A DNA stretch of 45,082 bases, taken from contig RDXX01000068.1 in the NCBI GenBank assembly GCA_004292955.1, positions 1 to 45,082 on the forward strand, read 5' to 3'. The notes under the pieces are model-generated. The model saw nothing but the letters and a program-made list of their open reading frames with translations. It was not told the DNA's origin and made no database searches. How positions within the stretch are numbered: the first letter of the stretch is position 1; the number at the start of each line of letters is the position of its first letter. Both the position numbers and the translations under genes were made by a program. Of this stretch, positions 26,547 to 34,530 are shown in pieces. The stretch is from Oscillatoriales cyanobacterium. GTDB taxonomy: Bacteria > Cyanobacteriota > Cyanobacteriia > Cyanobacteriales > Microcoleaceae.

Positions 26547-27026
26547 TTAATAATTGGCGGCGTAAGTCAAGTCAAATTGACGGCACAGGGTGATGCAGCA
26601 GTAACCTGGTCGATCGAATACTAACTCGTAATTCATCTCGCCATCTATTTTGGTAATCGGCTGCTTTAAGGGGATGCCGTGAATGTCGTATTGGCGGCGT
26701 TCTAAGGCACTCCAGTCGATAATTTTGATATCGATTTGGTTCTGCAACTCACTTGCGATCAGATACAGGTGCATCTTGTCTTGAACTTTCCCAGTCAGGG
26801 GAATTTTCATTAACACTGACTGAGTGACAAGGGGTTTTTGGTCGTTGGGATGCTTCTGAGTGTGGCAGTTGTTGAGTTCGATATCGTAAGGTTCTAGCTT
26901 AAATTTCTCTCCATTGGCGATCGAGGAAGAGTGCAAATCTTGCAGGCACTTTTCTAGATGAGGGATTAGCCCTAAATCTGGATCGCACAGCAGTCTGCGA
27001 ATATTGGAGGTTTCAGTTACTGTCAT
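26547..27026 (-). CDS. Hypothetical protein
   Basis: 159 residues, no family recognised. It is soluble, with a mixed helix/strand pattern, several Cys and His (ELNNCHTQKH, RPGYCCITLCRQ) and a conserved-looking ALERRQYDIHGIPLKQPI. No signal or membrane segment. It is isolated, with a family D repeat on either side. Confidence 0.6.
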   Translation of the reverse strand: MTVTETSNIRRLLCDPDLGLIPHLEKCLQDLHSSSIANGEKFKLEPYDIELNNCHTQKHPNDQKPLVTQSVLMKIPLTGKVQDKMHLYLIASELQNQIDIKIIDWSALERRQYDIHGIPLKQPITKIDGEMNYELVFDRPGYCCITLCRQFDLTYAANY

Positions 27027-27178
27027 TTTAGATTTTTGATGTTATGTTTGTGATTCTTAAATCATAGCTTACCGCAAAAAGTAATTATGTTCTATTATAC
27101 TTGCGACATAGTTCCAAAAACCAGGTTTCTGGGCAGTATTTCCCGGCAAACCAGATTTTGATTAGTTAATGTTTTTAT

Positions 27179-27305
27179 AGCCTTTCTCAGAAAGATGAGG
27201 TGTGACTATAAATGGAGTTTTTTATGCGACCTCGCTTACTATATAATAAATATAAGAGGGCTCCCATCCCAACAACGTACCTCACTTTTTTGAGAACCGC
27301 TATAA
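27179..27305. repeat. Repeat with inverted ends, family D, copy 2
   Basis: ATAGCCTTTCTCAGAAAGAT at the left and, inverted, ATAGCGGTTCTCAAAAAAGT at the right; about 20 of 25 end positions match. The interior shares AAGAGGGCT and CCCAACAAC with copy 1. The right end abuts the stop of the GT39 gene. Confidence 0.65.
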
Positions 27306-27306
27306 A

Positions 27307-28980
27307 TTATTTTTTGGTGAGTTTCCACAGATTGAGTTCGACATTACCACCAACCGGATCTATTTGATAGTTTTGCTGTTCAATTGCCGATCGCAAATCT
27401 GAGGAAGGCCTGTATAAAAACAACTCGCCCAAACCGCTGGGAATTTTCGGAGGTTCTGGTTTTTTTCGTGCCAACTCTCGATTTGTGTAACAAGAAGTGT
27501 AACAGCGGGGTTGGATTAGCAGTTTGACTTTTGGTTGCAGGCGATAACTTAAAGGCATGATGTATGCGATATTCGCATCGCTGATAATTAAGGGATTGCT
27601 TGCAGAATTGACAGTCGCTGCGACTTCTAATTCCGCACGCAACCAACCGCTGCCTTTATTCCACCAACTATCGGCTTGAGAACTAACTCCACCGGAGATG
27701 ATGCCTGCACAAAACAGTGCAACTATAACTATTTTCCACAGTCTTTGCAGTTTTGAGTTATCAAAATTGTTGCTAATTTTCACAGACAGCAGGTAAGCAA
27801 CTGCTAGCTGAATTCCCACATAACAAGGAACTAAATATCGCGGATTTGCCGATCGCCTCCCGCCTTTAAGTATATCGGGCACTGCCAAAAATAAGGCAGT
27901 TGTGGCAATTAACAATAATATCAACAACCAAACCCGTTTTGGTGTTTGCCGGCATAGAAAATAAAGGGAATAGCCGACTAAAGCTAGAATCAGGATGCCA
28001 ACGGGAATTACCAAGGCTAGTTGTGCGGCGTTGGCAGTGCCATCAATCCCAATATCAAAAAATCCTATGCTGACTGCGCCCACCCACCTGCTGACTAATC
28101 TGAAGAGATTTGTTTGTTCTGCCCATACTGTGGTACTTCTAACTTGATTGAAGTTTTCGACAATATTTACGAGGGAAGGCATGAAGCCAATTAAGGCGAC
28201 CATTGCTGCTGCATAATAGGCAATAAATGTTTTAACATCGCGCCAGTTGGCAATAACTGCGACGTAGATTGCGTGGGCTGCGGCTACGCAGATAAATAAT
28301 AAGTGGGTGTACAATCCCATTGCTGCTGTGACTGCGTATAGTGTCCAGTGAGAAATCAGCAACATTGGATTTTGATTGACATCCGGGCGCATTGCTCGCA
28401 ATAAGGCTGCACTGGATAAAATGGTAGTTAATGTCCACAAACTGTACTGTCTGGCTTCTTGGGCAAACAGGATGTGGTAGGGAGAAATGGCGAGAATTGC
28501 GATCGCCATCCAAGCCACAGCAGAGGATTCAAATAACTCCCAAGCCAGCCAATAAATGGCAGGAAATACTAGCAAGCTAATGACGGCGGCCAAACTTCTC
28601 ATTGTTGCCACGGAACTGCCGAACCATTGCGCCCAAAATCGCGCTAGTATGTAATAGAGTGGCGGGTGTTGGGGGTCTTCGGTTGTTAAGGAATTGAGGG
28701 TATTGCTTAAAGTTTTTTGGGAATTTATCTGCTGGTATTTTTGTAAATCTGAGGGTGAGGTTATTTTTGCGTAGGAAATTTGTTTGATAATTTCGGCTTC
28801 GGTGTAGCCGGAAACTCTTAAGGAAGTATAGTTTTCGTCGATCCAGTAGAATTTGCGATCGAGATTGACAAATCGAAATAAAATGCCGATCGCCAATACG
28901 GCTATAATTAAAAATCGCAACCACTTCTCAAGTGGAGGGTTGTGAGAATTTAGTCGATCGCGATTTTTAGTATATTCCAT
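27307..28980 (-). CDS. Glycosyltransferase family 39 (ArnT/PMT-like) membrane protein
   Basis: 557 residues with about eleven hydrophobic segments. GT39-like features: an acidic pair in the first periplasmic loop (FYWIDENYTSL), a second loop with EDPQHPPLYYILARFWAQWFG, and ARQYSLWTLTTILS. Such enzymes move a sugar from a polyprenyl-phosphate donor onto lipid or protein at the outer face of the inner membrane. Donor and acceptor here are unknown. Confidence 0.87.
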   Translation of the reverse strand: MEYTKNRDRLNSHNPPLEKWLRFLIIAVLAIGILFRFVNLDRKFYWIDENYTSLRVSGYTEAEIIKQISYAKITSPSDLQKYQQINSQKTLSNTLNSLTTEDPQHPPLYYILARFWAQWFGSSVATMRSLAAVISLLVFPAIYWLAWELFESSAVAWMAIAILAISPYHILFAQEARQYSLWTLTTILSSAALLRAMRPDVNQNPMLLISHWTLYAVTAAMGLYTHLLFICVAAAHAIYVAVIANWRDVKTFIAYYAAAMVALIGFMPSLVNIVENFNQVRSTTVWAEQTNLFRLVSRWVGAVSIGFFDIGIDGTANAAQLALVIPVGILILALVGYSLYFLCRQTPKRVWLLILLLIATTALFLAVPDILKGGRRSANPRYLVPCYVGIQLAVAYLLSVKISNNFDNSKLQRLWKIVIVALFCAGIISGGVSSQADSWWNKGSGWLRAELEVAATVNSASNPLIISDANIAYIMPLSYRLQPKVKLLIQPRCYTSCYTNRELARKKPEPPKIPSGLGELFLYRPSSDLRSAIEQQNYQIDPVGGNVELNLWKLTKK

Positions 28981-29143
28981 TTTTTAACTAGCTAATCTCG
29001 CAGAACTTTTTTGATGTCACCCACAGACAACACGGTTCGTAGTGAGGACTTTAGTCCTTCTGTCTAAAGATCCGATAGAGATCGAGGACGACAAGACATT
29101 GTAATTAATCCACTTTCACGCTCAGAGCATCCCGTTTTTGTAG

Positions 29144-29209
29144 GGGCGAAGCATTCGCGCTGACAATCTCTCCTATAGTCGATAGGATACAGGCGCGAAT
29201 GCTTCGCCC
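29144..29209. repeat. Inverted repeat with 17-bp arms
   Basis: Arms 29144-29160 (GGGCGAAGCATTCGCGC) and 29193-29209 are exact complements. Imperfect outer ends (GAGCATCCCG near 29126, inverted near 29230) resemble the ends of the 32509-32629 element. Confidence 0.8.
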
Positions 29210-29384
29210 TTGCGGATATGTTTGTACAATCGGGATGATCCCCTTTCCCTGTTTTCTAAAGTCTGTCATAACTTTAAAAAAATGGTATTAGTGCTTCTTT
29301 CTTTCTTAATAGCCAGAGAGAGGACTGAAGTCCTTACAGACAACATGGTTTGTAGTGAGGACAGGTGCATCTGGTTTTTGCAGA

Positions 29385-29451
29385 GGGCGAAGCATTTCGG
29401 CACATAACTTATGAGTGAGAATCAGAGATTTACTGCCGAAATGCTTCGCCC
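29385..29451. repeat. Inverted repeat with 18-bp arms
   Basis: Arms 29385-29402 (GGGCGAAGCATTTCGGCA) and 29434-29451 are exact complements, a variant of the 29144-29209 hairpin. Confidence 0.8.
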
Positions 29452-29460
29452 CTACAAATC

Positions 29461-29496
29461 GTCAACTGTCAACTGTCAACTGTCAACTGTCAACTG
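29461..29496. repeat. Heptamer STRR directly after the proline catabolic gene
   Basis: Five tandem GTCAACT units ending 1 bp from the stop codon; TTGACAG on the coding strand of that gene. Confidence 0.9.
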
Positions 29497-29497
29497 A

Positions 29498-32473
29498 TTA
29501 ATCGTCTACTCCTTCAATCGGTGCAAAACCTTGGCGCTGAATATTTTCAGTTATAGTACGAGGTTCGAGGAATTGCAGCAAATAATCCGGGCCGCCCGCT
29601 TTGGAACCAACTCCCGAAAGTTTGAATCCTCCGAAGGGTTGGCGCGATACCACGGCGCCAGTGGTTCCGCGATTGATGTACAGATTTCCGACTTCAAAAT
29701 CGGCTTTGGCGCGATCGATATGCGAAGGTGTGCGAGAATACAATCCGCCAGTTAAAGCAAAATTTGTATCGTTAGCAATTGCGATCGCCTCATCGAAATT
29801 ATGAGCCCGAATCACCGACAAAACTGGGCCGAAAATTTCTTCTTGGGCGAGAGTTGCAGTCGGCGCGACTTCCGTCACAATCACTGGGCCGACAAAATAA
29901 CCGGTTTGGGGCGCGGCCATTTCTAAGGCTATCTTAGCTTCAGCGCGACCTTTTTCGATGTATTCGCGGATGCGCGACTGCGCCGTAGCATCGATGACAG
30001 GCCCGACTTGAGTGCCGGGATTTTCAGCAGGGCCGACATTGAGCGATCGCGCTGCTTCTACCAATCTTTCCACAAAAGCATCGTACACCGACTCGACCAC
30101 AATTACTCGCGAACAAGCGGAACATTTTTGACCGCTATATCCAAAGGCAGAATAAACTACGCCAGCAACTGCTTGGTCTAAATCCGCACTTTCATCGACA
30201 ATAATTCCATTCTTGCCACCCATTTCCGCAATTACTCGCTTCAGGTGTTTTTGTCCCGGTTGCAAAATCGCAGCTTGGGCATAAATCTGACAGCCAACTT
30301 CCTGAGAACCTGTGAAGGTAATCATGTGAACGTCGGGATGTTTCACCATGTAAGCGCCGACGGTTGAACCTTTGCAAGGTACGTATTGAAATACGCCTTT
30401 GGGGATGCCAGCTTCTAGCAAAATTTCAGCTATCTTTGCAGCAATTACTGTGGAAAATTCCGCAGGCTTGAGTAAGGTACAGTTACCTGCAACTAGCGAT
30501 GCAACTGTCATCCCGACGGGAATTGCCAGGGGAAAATTCCAAGGTGAAATAATCAGAGAAATGCCGCGCGGTTGATAGGTATAGCGGTTGTTTTCTCCGG
30601 GAATGTCGTAATTTTGTCCTTGTTCCAACCGTTCCATTTCGTCGGCGTAGTAGCGACAAAAATCAATGGCTTCGGAAACTTCGGCATCGCATTCTCTGAC
30701 TGGTTTGCCGACTTCAAACACCATCCAAGCTGACAGTTCGTGGCGCCGCTGTTCCATCAATTCGGCTGCTTTGCGGAGGACTCCGGCGCGCTGGCGAACG
30801 GGGGTTTTGCGCCAACTTGTGGAGGCTGCTTTGGCTGCTTCTAGGGCTTGTTTGGCTTGTTCTTCAGACAGTAATCCGATTTTTCCGACTACTTCTGCGG
30901 GATTGGAAGGGTTGAGGGAATTAACTGTTGTTTCGGTGTTTTGGTACTCGCCATCGATTAGTGGCAAATATGTTTTACCTAGGTTGGCGCGCACTGATTT
31001 GATGGCTGCTTCTGCTTGTTGCCGCAATTTGGTATTGGCGTAGTCGGTATCGGCGACGTTGGGAAATACTTTGCTGTAAGCTATCTGGTCGTTGCCATTA
31101 GCGACTGGTGCGGCTAATAATTGTTCGATCGGCATTTCTTCGGAACTTTGCCGAATAAACGAACTGTTGGCGGTATTTTCCAGCAATCGGCGGATCAAAT
31201 AAGCCATTCCTGGGAGCAAATCGCCGTAGGGACAGTATACTCGGACGCGATAACCGCGATCGACCAAAAGCTTGGCCAGTTTGTCGCCCATGCCGTACAG
31301 CACTTGCATCTCAAAGCGGCGGCGCGGTATATTGAGAGTCTCGGCAATCGCGATCGCCCTGGCTTGCGATCGGACGTTGTGACTTGCGATCGCAGCATAC
31401 AAATATTCGTGATTTTCCAGCAGTAACTGAGTCATCTGCTCAAAATTTGCATCCGTAGCAACCTTGTCATTATAGACAGGCTGCGGCCAATCCTTCTGCA
31501 TCGCCTTGATAGTTTCCTGATCCCAGTAAGCGCCTTTCACCACACGCACCGTTACCGGATTGCCGCGTTTTTTCGCCCAAGCAATAATGCCTTGCAAATC
31601 TTGTTTGCTATCGCGTAAATATGCCTGCATTGTAATTCCGACATCTGTGCGACTGCGGAACTCTTCCTCTAACAATAAGTCTTTGAGAATGCTGAGAGTT
31701 AAACTCTTATATTCGTACTGTTCCATGTCGAAGTGAACAGCCGCACCCAACTCTTTAGCGCGCCGCAATAACAGGCGAATTCTCTCGCTAACTTTTTCCT
31801 CGCTGCCTTTCGCATCCAGCGGATCGAACTGAGAATAAAAAGCCGTTAACTTGACAGATACTTGCACTCGCGGCAGAGTTTCGCCGTCAGCCTTATCAAT
31901 CGCATCTACCTGCGACCAATTCTTAGCTGCACTGCTCAATTCGGTCATCAATTCCAAATAGCGATTCAGATAAACTTCCGCCTCAGTTTCAGTAATCACA
32001 GCTTCGCCCAAAAGGTCAACTGTAAAACCCATTTTATCTTTGCGAAGTCGTTCTAAGGTTTTAATTACCTGCTTGATATTTTCCCCAGAAATATACTTGT
32101 GCGCCAAAGTTTCTACAGCAGGTGCAACCGTCGTCGCCGCCAATTGTCCAGGAATCGAATCAGCGTTAGTAAAACTTAGCAATTTTTTCAAAGCTTCCGG
32201 CAATTCTACCTCTTCCACAGTCAGGTATTCTTGCAAGTGGCGGGCAATTTCCGGCTTGCTGCGGAGTGCGGGTAAACAGTCAATAAATCGAAACAATTGC
32301 ACGCGCAGTCCGGGGCTAGCCATTGCCCAATCCATCAGTTTATCGTCCCAGCGCATTTGGTCTTGCAATTGACCGAAAAACGATCGCTTTTTGTCTTGAG
32401 TTGCCTTAAGGATTTCTTTAGCAATTTCCTGAGTCTTTGCTTCGTAGATGCTTGGAGATACTTGTGCGACCAT
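29498..32473 (-). CDS. putA: Bifunctional proline dehydrogenase / L-glutamate gamma-semialdehyde dehydrogenase
   Basis: 991 residues. It oxidises proline to glutamate in two steps. The FAD-dependent proline dehydrogenase barrel covers about residues 90-460 (YRVRVYCPYGDLLPGMAYLIRRLLENTANSSF near its end). The NAD-dependent aldehyde dehydrogenase covers about 510-980, with VIAEMGGKNGIIVDESAD and the nucleophile Cys in FGYSGQKCSACSR, and NLYINRGTTGAVVSRQPFGG. There is no N-terminal DNA-binding domain, so it does not self-regulate like enterobacterial PutA. No Shine-Dalgarno is visible; a heptamer repeat abuts the ATG. Confidence 0.96.
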   Translation of the reverse strand: MVAQVSPSIYEAKTQEIAKEILKATQDKKRSFFGQLQDQMRWDDKLMDWAMASPGLRVQLFRFIDCLPALRSKPEIARHLQEYLTVEEVELPEALKKLLSFTNADSIPGQLAATTVAPAVETLAHKYISGENIKQVIKTLERLRKDKMGFTVDLLGEAVITETEAEVYLNRYLELMTELSSAAKNWSQVDAIDKADGETLPRVQVSVKLTAFYSQFDPLDAKGSEEKVSERIRLLLRRAKELGAAVHFDMEQYEYKSLTLSILKDLLLEEEFRSRTDVGITMQAYLRDSKQDLQGIIAWAKKRGNPVTVRVVKGAYWDQETIKAMQKDWPQPVYNDKVATDANFEQMTQLLLENHEYLYAAIASHNVRSQARAIAIAETLNIPRRRFEMQVLYGMGDKLAKLLVDRGYRVRVYCPYGDLLPGMAYLIRRLLENTANSSFIRQSSEEMPIEQLLAAPVANGNDQIAYSKVFPNVADTDYANTKLRQQAEAAIKSVRANLGKTYLPLIDGEYQNTETTVNSLNPSNPAEVVGKIGLLSEEQAKQALEAAKAASTSWRKTPVRQRAGVLRKAAELMEQRRHELSAWMVFEVGKPVRECDAEVSEAIDFCRYYADEMERLEQGQNYDIPGENNRYTYQPRGISLIISPWNFPLAIPVGMTVASLVAGNCTLLKPAEFSTVIAAKIAEILLEAGIPKGVFQYVPCKGSTVGAYMVKHPDVHMITFTGSQEVGCQIYAQAAILQPGQKHLKRVIAEMGGKNGIIVDESADLDQAVAGVVYSAFGYSGQKCSACSRVIVVESVYDAFVERLVEAARSLNVGPAENPGTQVGPVIDATAQSRIREYIEKGRAEAKIALEMAAPQTGYFVGPVIVTEVAPTATLAQEEIFGPVLSVIRAHNFDEAIAIANDTNFALTGGLYSRTPSHIDRAKADFEVGNLYINRGTTGAVVSRQPFGGFKLSGVGSKAGGPDYLLQFLEPRTITENIQRQGFAPIEGVDD

Positions 32474-32500
32474 TGGTAATTAGTAATTGGTAATGGGTAA
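32474..32500. repeat. Heptamer STRR abutting the putA start codon
   Basis: Units of TTACCAA type on the coding strand run into the ATG, leaving no recognisable ribosome binding site. The same arrangement precedes pntAB (44743-44765). Confidence 0.8.
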
Positions 32501-32638
32501 TTGGCAACGGGAGCATCTCACTTTTGCATTTACAGTGCGAGCGTCCCCGCTCGCGTATTGTACAATACGCGAGCGGGGACGCTCGCACTACAATAAAAAA
32601 AATGCTTTTTACAAAACTGAGATGCTCCCATTGGCAAC
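32500..32638. mobile_element. MITE-like element, family C, with 9-bp target duplication and 56-bp perfect palindrome
   Basis: The element at 32509-32629 (121 bp) has 12-bp perfect terminal inverted repeats GGGAGCATCTCA (17 of 18 matches if extended). It is flanked by ATTGGCAAC at 32500-32508 and 32630-32638. Inside is a perfect 56-bp palindrome at 32534-32589 centred on TTGTACAA. No coding capacity. It sits in the putA upstream region; perfect flanks suggest a recent insertion. Confidence 0.9.
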
Positions 32639-32688
32639 CAGGGCGGGTCGATCTATTGTGCAACTACCCCCTGATACAATTATACTGG

Positions 32689-33780
32689 CTATTTGACTTC
32701 AATTTTCACTCCGTAGTTTGCTTGGCGATCGCCCGAAATTTCAATAGTATAATCGCCGCTGCTGGCTAGTTGACCTTGCCACTGACCTGTGCTATCAACA
32801 GTACCTACTTTTTCACCGTTAGGAGCAATAATATCTGCACTAACTTGACCTTCTTGAACCTTTACTGTCATGCTTTGGCCGCTATTGCATTCTAGCAAGT
32901 AGCGCTTCGATTTGTTGGCTGGCAAACTATTGCTGAGAGTAGTTCCGGTAGCACCTGCTGGAAAGCTAACTCGCTCAGTTACAGGGGTTTCCACCGCAGC
33001 GGGAGACGCCGCCGGAGAAGGTAACGGTGACGGGGAAGCAAGTTGCGGAACGCCTGAGAGCGATGGTACTTGAGTCGGATTCGGCGATGGTGCGCTGTTG
33101 GCGGGCAGTGTCTGCTGGGGTGCTGGGGGCACTCCGGGCTGGCGGTAGGCGCGCGCTGTTGGAACAGGGGGAGGGCTTTCAGGCAAGGGTACGTCCGAAG
33201 GCAATCTGATTTGAAGGTTCGCTCTTTCTTGATACATTCTCCACGCGAGCAAACTGCCGAGACTTATCGTGGAACCGACTAACATTCCGCTCAGAAAAAT
33301 TGCCAATATTTGCCAGATTCGACTTGGTTTGCGATCGGGATTTGCGGTGTAATTTGTGACAGGTAAATCACCGACGATTTGACTTGTTTCCGGGGCATTA
33401 TCGGCGGAAATTGGAATTGTTTCTGTTTCTTCTATTGCCGTTGAAATATCTTCGGGCGCGGCAATTTCATCCGAAGTTTCTGGGGGTTGGGAAGTTGCTG
33501 TTAAAACATTTTCACTGGGGAGATTTTCTGTAGGAGTTTCTGGGGGTTCGGAAGTTGCTGCTAAAACATTTTCACTGGGGAGATTTTCTGTAGGAGTTTC
33601 TGGGGGTTCGGAAGTTGCTGCTAAAGCATCTTCAATTGGGGGGATTTCAGCGAGAGTTTCTGCGGGTTCGGAGGTTGTATGGGGATTGGTAATGACAGTA
33701 TTCGCGAACTCATCGCTGTCAGTAGCAATTGTTTCCGGTTGCTGAGTCAAAATTTGATTTTTTTCCTGTTCGTTACTCAT
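32689..33780 (-). CDS. Single-pass membrane protein with proline-rich linker
   Basis: 363 residues from ATG 33780 (an upstream TTG adds 7). Order: acidic, Pro/Thr/Glu-rich N-terminal region with a 20-residue unit (AATSEPPETPTENLPSENVL) in two full tandem copies and two decayed ones, encoded by 60-bp repeats at 33470-33660; a membrane helix (IWQILAIFLSGMLVGSTISLGSLLAW, about 165-190); a Pro/Ser-rich linker; and a C-terminal beta-rich domain (KRYLLECNSGQSMTVKVQEG, SGDYTIEISGDRQANYGVKIEVK) resembling PPC-type domains. Function unknown; likely tethers a sensing or binding domain outside the membrane. Confidence 0.75.
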   Translation of the reverse strand: MSNEQEKNQILTQQPETIATDSDEFANTVITNPHTTSEPAETLAEIPPIEDALAATSEPPETPTENLPSENVLAATSEPPETPTENLPSENVLTATSQPPETSDEIAAPEDISTAIEETETIPISADNAPETSQIVGDLPVTNYTANPDRKPSRIWQILAIFLSGMLVGSTISLGSLLAWRMYQERANLQIRLPSDVPLPESPPPVPTARAYRQPGVPPAPQQTLPANSAPSPNPTQVPSLSGVPQLASPSPLPSPAASPAAVETPVTERVSFPAGATGTTLSNSLPANKSKRYLLECNSGQSMTVKVQEGQVSADIIAPNGEKVGTVDSTGQWQGQLASSGDYTIEISGDRQANYGVKIEVK

Positions 33781-33974
33781 GGGACTAAATTTTTTGTACA
33801 AATACTGCTTTTAGACATTTTACGTTATATTAAATCTGGTGATGGTCGAATGATGCTGAGGGCGCGAGCGTCCCCTTCGCACTTAGGACTGAAGTCCTCA
33901 CTACAAGCCAATTTTATGAGAAATTTGTCGGCTGGGGCGATCGCAAATTTAGCAACTTTTAAAACCTCTGATAT
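33781..33974. other. Intergenic region with repeat remnants
   Basis: Contains a degraded copy of the GTAGTGAGGACT repeat (33880-33905) and GCGAGCGTCCCC, similar to the core of the palindrome at 32534-32589. No gene supported. Confidence 0.45.
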
Positions 33975-34185
33975 TTATCGAGATGGACGATTGACTCTAA
34001 GGAGCCTCCCTGTCAATGTTTCCACATTAGAAATAGCCTCCGAAATTCGTGTAGCCATCCTCTGTCTGTCCTGTTGGTCGTCTTTACAGACAATGATACC
34101 AGCATGGTTAGGCTGTGAAGCGTGCAGTCGAATAAAATCGATACGATTTAGTGTCAAAACTGCCCGTTCGTTTGTAACAGCGGCG
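33975..34185 (-). pseudogene. 5'-truncated DUF5615 PIN-like gene
   Basis: The reading frame encodes ERAVLTLNRIDFIRLHASQP, then NHAGIIVCKDDQQ and a C-terminal VNRPSR, matching the second half of DUF5615 PIN-like proteins. The N-terminal half with the first acidic motif (usually LLDEN or similar) is missing. Upstream of about 34180 the sequence is a 69-bp repeat, so the insertion or a linked deletion removed the 5' end. No DUF433 partner is adjacent. Confidence 0.7.
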
Positions 34186-34426
34186 CGGGTGCGTCGCTCA
34201 TATATTGTCGTCAATTACCGAGATTATCGCAGCGACACACCCTACTTTCATATCAAATCCCGTTGCATAGGAATTATTAATCTCTCTATTCTCTCTCTGT
34301 GTCCTCTGCGCCCTCTGCGGTTAAATCATTTCCATACAACCGGAAACGATATCACTCGCGGCGCGGGTGCGTCGCTCATATATTGTCGTAAATTACCTAG
34401 ATTATCGCAGCGACGTACCCTACTTT
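34180..34426. repeat. Pair of 69-bp direct repeats around a 109-bp inverted-end element
   Basis: Copies at 34180-34248 and 34358-34426 are nearly identical, each a hairpin (GGGTGCGTCGCT facing AGCGACACACCC). The segment between, 34249-34357, has imperfect inverted ends starting ATATC, like repeats near 9541. It also contains Pyr-rich CTCTCTGTGTCCTCTGCG. Confidence 0.75.
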
Positions 34427-34530
34427 GACTACAAAATTGGTACATTTGAATTTATCGTTGGGTGGGGGCGGGTTTTTGAGATTGTGGGTTTTTGGCGGGA
34501 ATTTTTGGCGAACCCGCCCCTACAAGATAC

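Larger units (their letters stand above)
28981..29460. other. Intergenic repeat region between GT39 and the proline catabolic gene
   Basis: No gene supported. It contains a copy of the GTAGTGAGGACTTTAGTCC repeat (about 29038-29060), its degenerate form near 29320-29365, and the two palindromic repeats listed separately. Confidence 0.6.

Noticed and set aside
33679..34428. 249-residue + strand frame across the repeat region
   Set aside because: It overlaps a real gene end, the PIN-like fragment on the other strand and two repeats; composition is not protein-like.
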